Below, one piece after another: positions 45,565 to 53,894 of a stretch of 64,000 bases of DNA (its first letter is position 1; each line of letters opens with the position of its first letter). The position numbers and the translations under genes were made by a program. Under the pieces are notes generated by a model, which saw nothing but the letters and a program-made list of their open reading frames with translations, ran no database searches and had not been told where the DNA came from. The stretch comes from Lacisediminihabitans profunda (lineage in GTDB: Bacteria > Actinomycetota > Actinomycetes > Actinomycetales > Microbacteriaceae), in the NCBI RefSeq assembly GCF_008040105.1, contig NZ_VRMG01000009.1, positions 248,001-312,000 on the forward strand, in the 5' to 3' direction.

Positions 45565-46235
45565 GACGCGCGATCGTCACCGGCGCACAGAGCGGGATCG
45601 GCGAGGCGTGCGTGGCGCGACTCCGTCGGGAGGGAATCGAGACCTTCTCCCTCGATCTGTCGCCCGACGCCGACTTCTCCCTCGATGTGAGCGACTCCGC
45701 CGCGGTGAACCGGGCGGTGGCGGAGATCGGGCAGATCGACATCCTCATCAACAGCGCCGGCATCATCGGTCCGAACCTGCCGCTCTGGGAGGTCGACGAC
45801 CGGTCGTGGCAGAAGACTCTCGACGTGAATATCACCGGCGTCTTCAACCTCTGCCGAGCCGTCGTGCCCGGCATGCGCGAGAGGGGTTGGGGCCGCATCG
45901 TCACGATGGCGAGCATTGCCGGCAAGGAGGGCAACCCCAACCTCAGCGCCTACTCGACGTCGAAGGCGGCGGTCATCGGCCTCACCAAGTCCCTCGGCAA
46001 GGAGCTCGCCACGAGCGGCGTGCTCGTCAACGCGATCGCCCCCGCGGTGATCGAGACGCCGATGAATGCGGCGAACACCCCGGAGGTGCTCGACTACATG
46101 ATCTCGAAGATCCCGATGGGCAGGCTCGGCAGGGCGGATGAGGTGGCGAACCTCGTCTACTGGCTCGCGTCCGACGAGTGCAGCTTCTCCACCGGCAGCG
46201 TGTACGACATCAGCGGCGGCCGCGCCACCTACTAG
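45561..46235 (+). CDS. Short-chain dehydrogenase/reductase (probable 2-keto-3-deoxy-sugar-acid dehydrogenase)
   Basis: 224 residues. NAD-binding TGAQSGIG (7-14), INSAG, and the catalytic S-(x)-YxxxK in MASIAG...SAYSTSKAAV. The C-terminus GGRATY is typical of SDR enzymes. In the diketo-hydrolase route an SDR oxidises the C4 hydroxyl of the 2-keto-3-deoxy acid, giving the FAH substrate; this fits its place after the dehydratase. Its stop TAG shares the CTAG palindrome with the stop of the convergent 66-residue gene. Confidence 0.88.
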   Translation: MRRAIVTGAQSGIGEACVARLRREGIETFSLDLSPDADFSLDVSDSAAVNRAVAEIGQIDILINSAGIIGPNLPLWEVDDRSWQKTLDVNITGVFNLCRAVVPGMRERGWGRIVTMASIAGKEGNPNLSAYSTSKAAVIGLTKSLGKELATSGVLVNAIAPAVIETPMNAANTPEVLDYMISKIPMGRLGRADEVANLVYWLASDECSFSTGSVYDISGGRATY

Positions 46236-46432
46236 GCGTACTGCCCAGGCGGGTTCCGGCCGAAGGCCCACTCGTTGGCGAGGGTGCGGTCCGCGACGCG
46301 CGACCACACGATTCTGGCGCCGTCGAGCGATGCCCGCGTCGGGTGCTCCGCGTGCTCGGCCGCCTCATCCAGATAGCGCTCGCTGACGACCTTGATGTCG
46401 AGGTAGCCGCCCGCGGCGTCGTGGTGTCTCAC
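46232..46432 (-). CDS. 66-residue hypothetical protein coupled to rhaB
   Basis: GTG at 46432 overlaps the rhaB stop (GTGA), so it is probably translated. The sequence (GGYLDIKVVSERYLDEAAEH, RIVWSRVADRTLANEW, tail NPPGQYA) matches no family I know. The last codons and the stop coincide with an IS-end-like sequence (GTACTGCCCAGGCGGGTT, 46238-46255), so the C-terminus may be secondarily acquired. Confidence 0.5.
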   Translation of the reverse strand: MRHHDAAGGYLDIKVVSERYLDEAAEHAEHPTRASLDGARIVWSRVADRTLANEWAFGRNPPGQYA

Positions 46433-47838
46433 CGCCGGCCCCCCGGCAGGTAGCGTCGCACCTCGATGCTGGAGGCCACCCGCGCGCGCAGCGACTCGAC
46501 GGTCCCCGTGATGAGCCCGAGCGCGCGAGCCTGGACGAGCACGTTGCCGATGGCCGTGGCCTCGGTCGGCCCGGCGAGCACCGGTAGGGCGCAGCGGTCG
46601 GCCGTCAGCTGGCAGAGCAGTTCATTCTGGGATCCGCCCCCCACCAGGTGCACCGCAGACACCGTCGTGCCCGAGAGCTCGCTCGCGAGCTGCACCGTGC
46701 GCGCGAAGGTCGCGGCGAGGCTCTCGACGATGCTCCGCACGTATTCGGCGCGGCCCTGCGGCACCGGCAGGCCATGCTCCCCGCAGTAGTCGGCGATCCG
46801 CGCCGGGATGTCGCCTGGCGCGAGGAAGCGGGGGTCGTCGGCGTCGAAGACCGAGACCTCCGTCGTCACGGCCGCGGCCGCCGCCAGGAGGCCGGCGAGG
46901 TCATCCGTCTGCCAGCTGCGAAGCGACTCGCTCAGCAGCCAGGTGCCCATGACGTTGTGCAGGAAGCGCACCCGCCCATCCACTCCGCCCTCGTTGGTGA
47001 AGTTGGCGAGGCGGGCGGCCTCGGTGACGATCGGCGCGTCGAGCTCCACCCCGACCAGGCCCCAGGTGCCGCAGCTGATGTAGGCGAAGTCGCTGTCGAC
47101 CGCCGGCACGGCGAGAACGGCGGATGCCGTGTCGTGGGATCCGACGGCCGTCACGACGGTCGACTCCGGCAGGCCGAGCTCCAGGGCCATGGCGGCCGCG
47201 AGCGTGCCGAGGGTGGTGCCGGCGTCGATGAGCTCGGGGAAGAGGCCGCGCGGCAGGCCGAGTCTCGCGATGAGGGCGTCATTCCAGCCGCCGCGGAGGT
47301 CGAGCAGGCCCGTCGTGGAGGCGTTGGTGCGCTCGGCGGCCGGCCGACCGGTGAGCCAGAAGGCGATGAGGTCGGGGATGAGCAGCATCGAATCGGCCCC
47401 GGCGAGGGTGCCGTCGGCGAGATCGGCGGAGAGCTGGAAGAGGGTGTTGAACGGCAGGTGCTGCAGGCCATTCGCCGCGTACAGTTCGGCCGGCGTCAGG
47501 GCCGCCAGCACGGCGTCGACGCCGCGGAAGTTGCGCTCGTCGCGGTAGTGGTGCGGGGCGCCGAGCATCCGTCCCTCGCGCAGCAGGGCGTAGTCCACGG
47601 CCCACGCATCGACCCCGATGCTGCGAAGACCCGGCTCCCGGCGGCCGGCGTCGGCGAGCCCGGCGCGCACGTCGGCGAAGAGCCGATCGATCGGCCAGTG
47701 GATGCCGTCCGCACCGGTCACCGGCCCGTTGGGAAACCGCGCCACCGACTCCAGGCGTAACTCGTTCGGCCCGACGTAGCCGAGCATCACCCGCCCGCTC
47801 GTCGCGCCGAGGTCGACCGCGGCCACCGCCTCCGTCAT
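46429..47838 (-). CDS. rhaB: Rhamnulokinase
   Basis: 469 residues from the ATG at 47838; the longer frame starting at 47874 would read through the palindrome. FGGY kinase that phosphorylates L-rhamnulose at O1. VAAVDLGATSGRVMLGY is the phosphate-1 motif, IGVDAWAVDYALL follows, GSHDTASAVLAVP and YISCGTWGLVGVEL form the second half, and VHLVGGGSQNELLCQLTADR with ATAIGNVLVQA closes the nucleotide site. Downstream of rhaEW in the rhamnose operon. Confidence 0.95.
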   Translation of the reverse strand: MTEAVAAVDLGATSGRVMLGYVGPNELRLESVARFPNGPVTGADGIHWPIDRLFADVRAGLADAGRREPGLRSIGVDAWAVDYALLREGRMLGAPHHYRDERNFRGVDAVLAALTPAELYAANGLQHLPFNTLFQLSADLADGTLAGADSMLLIPDLIAFWLTGRPAAERTNASTTGLLDLRGGWNDALIARLGLPRGLFPELIDAGTTLGTLAAAMALELGLPESTVVTAVGSHDTASAVLAVPAVDSDFAYISCGTWGLVGVELDAPIVTEAARLANFTNEGGVDGRVRFLHNVMGTWLLSESLRSWQTDDLAGLLAAAAAVTTEVSVFDADDPRFLAPGDIPARIADYCGEHGLPVPQGRAEYVRSIVESLAATFARTVQLASELSGTTVSAVHLVGGGSQNELLCQLTADRCALPVLAGPTEATAIGNVLVQARALGLITGTVESLRARVASSIEVRRYLPGGRR

Positions 47839-47856
47839 CGCCAGCCCCCGCATCCT

Positions 47857-47944
47857 CTTCCGAAATCCATGCATTTCTCGGTGGGGCCCGGCGTGTCTGT
47901 GTCAACACGCCGCCGGAGCATCACGATTGCATGGATTTCGGAAG
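47857..47944. repeat. TTCCGAAATCCATGC palindrome, copy B
   Basis: 17-bp perfect arms CTTCCGAAATCCATGCA (47857-47873) and TGCATGGATTTCGGAAG (47928-47944), with an inner hairpin CGGCGTGT/ACACGCCG (47889-47896 and 47905-47912). It lies between rhaEW and rhaB, both on the minus strand. Confidence 0.88.
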
Positions 47945-47980
47945 GGCGGGAAGGGCGGGAAGGGCCGGGAGGGCGGGGGG
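47944..47980 (+). other. G-tract array with G-quadruplex potential
   Basis: Eight runs of three or more G separated by 1-2 nt occur in 37 bp on the plus strand, which is the template strand of the rha genes. The spacing is ideal for stacked G-quartets. It directly abuts palindrome copy B and ends 13 bp before the rhaEW stop. Confidence 0.7.
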
Positions 47981-47992
47981 AGCCGTGTCCGG

Positions 47993-50023
47993 TCATCGGA
48001 GGAAGGCCGCGGCGACGCCGGCGTCGACCGGGATGTGCAGGCCGGTCGTGTGGCTGAGGTCCGCGGAGCAGAGCACGAAGACGGCGTTGGCCACGTTCTC
48101 GGGCAGCACCTCGCGCTTCAGCAGCGTGCGCTGGGCGTAGTACTTGCCGAGGTCCTCCTCCGGAACGCCGTAGACGGCGGCGCGCTTGGCGCCCCAGCCG
48201 CCGGCGAAGATGCCGGAGCCGCGCACGACGCCGTCGGGGTTGATGCCGTTGACCTTCACGCCGTGTTCGCCGAGTTCGGCGGCCAGCAGTCGCACCTGGT
48301 GGGCCTGGTCCGCCTTGGTGGCGGAGTACGCGATGTTGTTGGGGCCGGCGAAGATCGAGTTCTTGCTCGAGATATAGACGATGTCGCCGCCGAGCTTCTG
48401 GTCGATGAGTACCCTCGCGGCCGCGCGGGAGACGAGGAACGATCCCTTGGCCATCACGTTGTGCTGCAGGTCCCAGTCCGCGACGGTGGTCTCGAGCAGG
48501 GACTTCGACAGGGACAGACCGGCGTTGTTGACCACGAGGTCGAGACCGCCGAACGCGAGCACGGTGGCGTCGACGGCGGCCTGCACCTGGTCCTCGTCGG
48601 TGACGTTGGCCTGCACGCCGATCGCGACATCCGTGGTTCCGAGTTCCGCGGCGGCGGCCTGCGCCTTCTCGAGGTCGAGGTCGGCGATCACGACGCAGGC
48701 CCCCTCGGCGGCGAGACGGGTGGCGATGGCCTTGCCGATTCCGGATGCCGCGCCGGTGACGAGCGCGACGCGGGTGGCGAGGGGCTTAGGCCTCGGCATC
48801 CGCTGCAGCTTGGCCTCTTCGAGCGCCCAGTACTCGATGCGGAATTTCTCCGCCTCGTCGATGGGCGCGTAGCGGGAGATCGCCTCGGCACCCCGCATCA
48901 CGTTGATGGCGTTGATGTAGAACTCGCTCGCCACCCGGGCGGTCTGCTTGTTCGCGCCGTAGCTGAACATGCCGACGCCGGGCACGAGGATGATGAGCGG
49001 GTCGGCACCCCGGATGGCGGGACTGTCCGCAGTCGCATTGCGGTCGTAATAGGCCTGGTAGTCGGCGCGGTACTCGGCGTGGAGCTCGTGAAAGCGCGCG
49101 AGCTGCTCCTCGAGGGTCGCGGTCGGCGGCAGGTCGAGCAGCATCGGCTTGACCTTGGTGCGCAGGAAGTGGTCGGGGCAGCTCGTGCCGAGGGCGGCGA
49201 GGCGGGGGTGCTCCGAGCGCTCGAGGAAGTCGAGAACGACCTCGGCATCGGTGAAGTGGCCGACCAGGGCGCGGTCGGTGGAGGCGAGCCCGCGCAGGGT
49301 CGGGGCGAGGGCGGCGGCCCGGGCGGCCCGGGATTCCGGGCTCAACGGGGCGTAACCGGCCAAGGCGGTTCCGAATGGTTCGGCCCGCCCGTTGGTGGCG
49401 ATGAACTTTTCGGCGGTCTCGATGATCCAGAGCGAGTTGGCCTCCGCTTCGGCGCTCGTGTCGCCCCAGGCGGTGATGCCGTGGCCGCCGAGGACGCAGC
49501 CGATCGCGTTGGGGTGGGCGCTCTTGATCGCCGCGATGTCCTCGCCGAGCTGCCAGCCCGGCCGGCGCCAGGGCACCCAGACCACATTCTCGCCGAACGC
49601 CTTGGCGGTGAGCTCCTCGCCGTCGGCGGAGGTGGCGAAGGCGATGCCGGAGTCGGGATGCAGGTGGTCGACGTGCGCGGCATCCACCAGCCCGTGCATG
49701 GCCGTGTCGATCGAGGGCGCTGCACCCCCCTTTCCGTGCAGGGTGTAGTCGAACGCCGCGACCATCTCATCCTCGCGGTCCACCCCGGGGTAGACCGCGG
49801 AGAGGGCGCGCAACCGGTCCAGGCGCAGCACCGCGAGCCCGGACTCGGTGAGGGTTCCCAGGTCGCCCCCCGAGCCCTTCACCCAGAGCAGCTCGACGGG
49901 CTCGCCCGTGACCGGGTCGGTCTCGAAGCCCTTCGCGGAGGTGTTGCCCCCCGCGTAGTTCGTGACGCGCGGGTCCGAGCCCAGGCGATTGCTGCGGTTG
50001 ATGAGATCCTGCTTGGCGGTCAT
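47993..50023 (-). CDS. rhaEW: Bifunctional rhamnulose-1-phosphate aldolase / lactaldehyde dehydrogenase (SDR)
   Basis: 676 residues. N-terminal class II aldolase domain with NYAGGNTSAKG, VKGSGGDLGTL, the zinc ligands in DAAHVDHLHPDS, and VLGGHGITAWGD. C-terminal SDR domain with VALVTGAASGIGKAIATRL, NNAGLS and S...YSATKADQ. The fused enzyme cleaves rhamnulose 1-phosphate to DHAP and L-lactaldehyde and oxidises the latter to L-lactate. Second L-lactate source in this window. Confidence 0.95.
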   Translation of the reverse strand: MTAKQDLINRSNRLGSDPRVTNYAGGNTSAKGFETDPVTGEPVELLWVKGSGGDLGTLTESGLAVLRLDRLRALSAVYPGVDREDEMVAAFDYTLHGKGGAAPSIDTAMHGLVDAAHVDHLHPDSGIAFATSADGEELTAKAFGENVVWVPWRRPGWQLGEDIAAIKSAHPNAIGCVLGGHGITAWGDTSAEAEANSLWIIETAEKFIATNGRAEPFGTALAGYAPLSPESRAARAAALAPTLRGLASTDRALVGHFTDAEVVLDFLERSEHPRLAALGTSCPDHFLRTKVKPMLLDLPPTATLEEQLARFHELHAEYRADYQAYYDRNATADSPAIRGADPLIILVPGVGMFSYGANKQTARVASEFYINAINVMRGAEAISRYAPIDEAEKFRIEYWALEEAKLQRMPRPKPLATRVALVTGAASGIGKAIATRLAAEGACVVIADLDLEKAQAAAAELGTTDVAIGVQANVTDEDQVQAAVDATVLAFGGLDLVVNNAGLSLSKSLLETTVADWDLQHNVMAKGSFLVSRAAARVLIDQKLGGDIVYISSKNSIFAGPNNIAYSATKADQAHQVRLLAAELGEHGVKVNGINPDGVVRGSGIFAGGWGAKRAAVYGVPEEDLGKYYAQRTLLKREVLPENVANAVFVLCSADLSHTTGLHIPVDAGVAAAFLR

Positions 50024-50083
50024 TGCTCTTCCTCGATGGTGTCGCTCCTCAGGGAGCTGTTGTGCGGGTGATGGTCGCGTCAG

Positions 50084-50425
50084 TCAGTCGACCGCTGCGG
50101 GGGCTCCGGCCTCCAGATGGAAGACCTCGTCCAGCCGTGGGGCGTCCTGGTCGGCGCGCTCGGCGATCGAGACGAAGAACGGCTTCATCTCGGCCTCCCA
50201 GCGCGCTGCGACCGCTGACCTTGCGAGGTACTCGGCCGACGTCGAGTCGGAGGCCGTCTCGTAGTAGCCGACGAGGAGGCCGTCCGGCCGAAGGAAGAGG
50301 CTGTAGTTGCGACGCCCGGAGAGCCGGATCTCCTCCAGCATCTCCGGCCAGACCTCGGCGTGACGCCGCCGGTACTCGTCCAGAAGGTCGGGTCGAACCT
50401 GAAGGGTGAAGCACACGCGCTCCAT
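50084..50425 (-). CDS. rhaM: L-rhamnose mutarotase
   Basis: 113 residues, ATG at 50425 overlapping the rhaI stop by 1 nt (TGATG). Interconverts L-rhamnose anomers. RPDLLDEYRRRHAEVWPEM contains catalytic His22; NYSLFLRPDGLLVGYYE and the W in ARWEAEMKPFF are also conserved. The C-terminus FHLEAG is typical. Confidence 0.95.
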   Translation of the reverse strand: MERVCFTLQVRPDLLDEYRRRHAEVWPEMLEEIRLSGRRNYSLFLRPDGLLVGYYETASDSTSAEYLARSAVAARWEAEMKPFFVSIAERADQDAPRLDEVFHLEAGAPAAVD

Positions 50426-51591
50426 CAGGCTCCCCAGCCGGCCTGCACACCGCCGACGCGGTCGGCGGCGATGCCGGCCTGGTAGCCGGATGCCGCGTAG
50501 GCGGCCATCGGGTCGCCGGCGAGGCCGCGGGACTCGCGCCAGGCGGCGAGGTCGCCGCGCACGTCGGTGTAGAAGGCGTCCATGAGGATGCCGTTGGCGC
50601 CGAGCACGTCCCCGGCATCCTGTGCCGCCTTCAGCGCGGCCCCGTCGACGAGCAGCGCGCGTGCCGTCATCTCCTGCACGTTGAGCACGGAGCGGATCTG
50701 GCCGGGGATCTTGTCTTCGACGTTGTGGCACTGGTCGAGCATGAACGCGACTCCCGAGTCCGGTCCGAAGCCGCCGCCGCGGATCACCTCGTAGAGGATG
50801 CGGAACAGCTGGAACGGGTCGGCGGCACCGACGATGAGGTCGTCGTCGGCGTAGAAGCGGGAGTTGAAGTCGAACGAGCCGAGCTTGCCGAGTCGCAGCA
50901 GCTGGGCCACGATGAACTCGATGTTGGTGCCCGGCGCGTGGTGGCCGGTGTCCAGGCAGACGAGGGCGCGCTCGCCGAGGGCCGAGACCTGGGCGTAGGA
51001 GGTACCCCAGTCCGGAACGTCGGTGTGGTAAAACGCCGGCTCGAAGAACTTGTACTCGAGCACGAGCCGCTGGCTCTCGCCGATGCGGGCGTAGATCTTC
51101 GCGAGTGAGTCCGCGAGGCGGTCCTGGCGGCCGCGGATGTCGCCCTGGCCCGGGTAGTTGGTGCCGTCCGCGAGCCAGATCTTCAGATCCCGCGAGCCGG
51201 TCGCGTGCATGATGTCGATGCACTCGAAGTGGTGGTCGATGGCCTTCTGCCGCACCGCCGGATCGACATGGGTGAGGCTGCCGAACTTGTAGTCGTCGTC
51301 CTGGAACGTGTTGCTGTTGATGGTGCCGAGCGCGACGCCGTGGTCGGTCGCGAAAGCGCCGAGGGCCGCGTAGTCGTCGACCTTGTCCCACGGGATGTGC
51401 AGGGCGACCGTCGGCGACAGGGCCGTGTATTTGTTCACCTGCGCGGCATCCGCGATCTTCTCCTGCGGTGTGCGCGGTGTGCCCGGCGTGCCGAACACCT
51501 TGAAGCGGGTGCCCGAATTGCCGAACGCCCACGAGGGAAGCTCGATGGCCTGCTGGGCGAGCAGCTCAGCGATCTGGGTGAATTGCGCCAT
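50425..51591 (-). CDS. rhaI: L-rhamnose isomerase (RhaI type)
   Basis: 388 residues; converts L-rhamnose to L-rhamnulose. TIM-barrel metal residues are visible in KIWLADGTNYPGQGD, EYKFFEPAFYHTDVPDWG, CLDTGHHAPGTN and GSFDFNSRFYADDD. This is the RhaI subfamily found in actinobacteria and pseudomonads, not the E. coli RhaA type. First gene of the catabolic operon, with a LacI-type operator 50 bp upstream. Confidence 0.95.
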   Translation of the reverse strand: MAQFTQIAELLAQQAIELPSWAFGNSGTRFKVFGTPGTPRTPQEKIADAAQVNKYTALSPTVALHIPWDKVDDYAALGAFATDHGVALGTINSNTFQDDDYKFGSLTHVDPAVRQKAIDHHFECIDIMHATGSRDLKIWLADGTNYPGQGDIRGRQDRLADSLAKIYARIGESQRLVLEYKFFEPAFYHTDVPDWGTSYAQVSALGERALVCLDTGHHAPGTNIEFIVAQLLRLGKLGSFDFNSRFYADDDLIVGAADPFQLFRILYEVIRGGGFGPDSGVAFMLDQCHNVEDKIPGQIRSVLNVQEMTARALLVDGAALKAAQDAGDVLGANGILMDAFYTDVRGDLAAWRESRGLAGDPMAAYAASGYQAGIAADRVGGVQAGWGA

Positions 51592-51641
51592 TGGAGTTCT
51601 CGTGTCCTTCTCGTGGTTCAGCGGCAGAGGGTGAAGTTAGG

Positions 51642-51653
51642 TGAATCGTTTCA
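51642..51653. promoter_or_regulatory. LacI-type operator before rhaI
   Basis: TGAATCGTTTCA: TGAA/TTCA arms with a central CG, within GGTGAATCGTTTCAATAAT, in the promoter position of rhaI. The near-identical site at 56474 precedes the transporter operon, so the LacI regulator at 56.6 kb should bind both. Confidence 0.75.
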
Positions 51654-51692
51654 ATAATAGGGCCTGGCCGGCAGTGACGCCAGCGGGTGGTG

Positions 51693-51725
51693 CCGGGGTC
51701 GGCGGAACTGCTCCGCCGACCCCGG
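51693..51725 (-). terminator. Terminator of the rhamnose transporter operon
   Basis: Perfect 14-bp stem CCGGGGTCGGCGGA / TCCGCCGACCCCGG with a 5-nt loop, 17 bp beyond the rhaS stop. It lacks a U-run but is very stable. Confidence 0.75.
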
Positions 51726-51741
51726 CCTCCGTGGGTGCTGC

Positions 51742-52797
51742 TTAGAAGTTGAACTTCGCGATGTTGCTCTTGTCGAACGTGTACGGGTCGCCGAGAAGAA
51801 CGGTGCCCTTGGCGCCGACCTTGAAGGTGCCGAGCTTGCCAGCCTTGAAGCTGTCGCCCTCCTTGCCGGTGATCGTGCCGTCGATCAGGGCCTTCGCCGC
51901 ATAGGAGGCGAGGTAGCCGAGGTCGGCCGGGTTCCACAGCGCGAACGCCGTGACCGTTCCGTCGTTGACGTAGTCCCGCATCTGGTTCGGGGTTCCGAGA
52001 CCGGTCAGTGCGACCTTGCCCTTGTAGGCGGAGGTCGACAGGTAGCGCGCGGCGGCGGCGATTCCGACCGTGGTGGGCGAGATGATGCCCTTCAGGTTGG
52101 GGTACGTCTGCAGCAGTGCGGCGGTCTTGTCGAACGACGTCTGATCGTCGTCGTTGCCGTAGACGACGTCGTCGAGCTTGACGTTCGGGTGGTTGGCGGC
52201 GAGATCCTTCTTCATAAGGTCGATCCACGCGTTCTGGTTCGTCGCGTTGGCCGCGGCGGAGAGGATGGCCACCTCGCCCTTGTCACCGATCTGCTTGGTG
52301 ATGAGGTCGACCTCGATCTTCGCGATGCCGTCGGCGGTGGCCTGGTTGATGAAGATGTCGCGGTACTTGGCGTCGGTGTCCGAGTCGAAGGTGACGATCT
52401 TCACCCCGGCGGCCTTGGCCTGGGTGAGGGCGCTGCCCACGGCGGTCGGGTCATCGGCGGAGAGCACGATCGCCCCGACGTTCTGCTGCGTGAGGGTGTT
52501 GATGTAACTGACCTGCGCGTCGGCGGTGGCGGTGGCCGGTCCGACCTCGGCGTAGGTTCCCTTGAACTCCTTGATGGCCGCGGCGCCGCCCTTGTCCGAG
52601 GTGTCGAAGTAGGCGTTGCCGAGGTTCTTCGGCAGGAAGGTGATCTTGTAGTTCTTCGAGCCGGACGACCCGGACGACCCGGACCCGCCGGCGGTGCCCG
52701 CCGAGCAGCCGGTCGCCACCAGGGCCAGGGCGATCGCCGCTGCGGTGAGGCTCAGCGTGCGCGTGACGGTGCGCGTGCTGGATTTCTGAAACAACAT
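51742..52797 (-). CDS. rhaS: Rhamnose ABC transporter substrate-binding lipoprotein
   Basis: 351 residues from the ATG at 52797. Lipoprotein signal with lipobox LVATGC (Cys31), then a Gly/Ser linker and a periplasmic-binding type 1 fold (YKITFLPKNLGNAYFDTSDKG, VGAIVLSADDPTA, IVTFDSDTDAKYRDIFINQA, NLKGIISPTTVGIAAAAR). This is the RhaS/CUT2 class. Last gene of the transport operon, 59 bp after the permease. Confidence 0.92.
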   Translation of the reverse strand: MLFQKSSTRTVTRTLSLTAAAIALALVATGCSAGTAGGSGSSGSSGSKNYKITFLPKNLGNAYFDTSDKGGAAAIKEFKGTYAEVGPATATADAQVSYINTLTQQNVGAIVLSADDPTAVGSALTQAKAAGVKIVTFDSDTDAKYRDIFINQATADGIAKIEVDLITKQIGDKGEVAILSAAANATNQNAWIDLMKKDLAANHPNVKLDDVVYGNDDDQTSFDKTAALLQTYPNLKGIISPTTVGIAAAARYLSTSAYKGKVALTGLGTPNQMRDYVNDGTVTAFALWNPADLGYLASYAAKALIDGTITGKEGDSFKAGKLGTFKVGAKGTVLLGDPYTFDKSNIAKFNF

Positions 52798-52856
52798 CGT
52801 TGTGCTTCCTTTCGTTGGGATGGTGATGCAGGCGGCGCTCCTGTGCAGTGGGGCGC

Positions 52857-53894
52857 CTATTTTCTTTGCCTGGGCGCCGACGGTCGAAGCCGTCGAGCCC
52901 AGGCAAGAATCCGTGGGGAGAGCACTGACACGATGAGCAGCGTCCCGATGATGATGTTGATGGCGTCGGAGCTGACGTTGGCCAGGCGGAGGGCGCTTTG
53001 CAGCACCCCGATGAGCAGCACCCCGGCGATGACGCCGTGCAGCGCTCCCTTGCCGCCGAAGATCGAGACTCCGCCGAGGAGCACCGCCGCGATCACCGAG
53101 AGCTCGAGGCCGGTCGCATTGTCGCCGCGCGCGCTTCCGTAGCGGAGCGTCCAGTAGATGCCGGCGAGGGCCGAGATGAGTCCGGTGAGCAGGAAGGCGA
53201 TGAACTTGGCGCGATTGACCTTGACGCCCGAGAACGTGGCCGTGTCCTTGCTCAGGCCGAGGGCGAATAGGCCGCGACCGAACGGCGTGACGTGCAGCAC
53301 GAGCGCGAAGATCACGATGAGTACGACGACGAGCACCATGACCACCGGGATCCCGGTGAGGCCGAATCGCGCCTGGGCGAGGTTCTGCCAGAACGGCGGG
53401 AAGGTGGTGATCGCGGTCGTGCCGAGAAGACCGACCGCGATGCCGCGGAAGAGGGCGAGGGTGCCGATCGTCACGGCGAGCGAGGGCAGTCCCACGATCG
53501 TGACGAGGAACCCGTTGACCGCACCGGCGAGGAGTCCCACGACCAGGCAAAAGACCATCGCGAGTTCGATGGGCATGCCGCCCTTGGTCAGCACCCCAAG
53601 CATCACGCTCGAGAGCCCCAAAGTGCTCGCCACCGAGAGGTCGATCTCTCCGGTGATGATCACGAAAGTCATCGGTAGCGCGATCAGGAGGATCGGCGTC
53701 GCGTCGAGAAGCAGGAAGTCGAGCGTCGTGGTCGTGCCGAAGTAGGGCACGACGGAGGAGGCGATCACCCAAACCAGGATCACGGCCACGATCACGGCGC
53801 TCTCCCGGCTCAGGAGCCAGCGCCGCCAGAGCGGGCGACCGTAGTTCGCGATCGTCTTCGCCGCGAGGGGTGAGCGGGTGTCGAGGCTAGTCAT
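52857..53894 (-). CDS. rhaQ: Rhamnose ABC transporter permease (second)
   Basis: 345 residues, about nine transmembrane helices, BPD_transp_2 family (CUT2). FVIITGEIDLSVASTLGLSSV and AAVLLGGVSIFGGKGALHGVIAG are the conserved permease motifs. Overlaps the preceding permease gene by 8 nt. The assignment of the two paralogues as Q and P is by order only. Confidence 0.88.
   Translation of the reverse strand: MTSLDTRSPLAAKTIANYGRPLWRRWLLSRESAVIVAVILVWVIASSVVPYFGTTTTLDFLLLDATPILLIALPMTFVIITGEIDLSVASTLGLSSVMLGVLTKGGMPIELAMVFCLVVGLLAGAVNGFLVTIVGLPSLAVTIGTLALFRGIAVGLLGTTAITTFPPFWQNLAQARFGLTGIPVVMVLVVVLIVIFALVLHVTPFGRGLFALGLSKDTATFSGVKVNRAKFIAFLLTGLISALAGIYWTLRYGSARGDNATGLELSVIAAVLLGGVSIFGGKGALHGVIAGVLLIGVLQSALRLANVSSDAINIIIGTLLIVSVLSPRILAWARRLRPSAPRQRK

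Noticed and set aside
47839-47874. 12-residue N-terminal extension of rhamnulokinase
   Set aside because: Encoded by palindrome copy B; the conserved start MTEAVAAVDLG fits the ATG at 47838.
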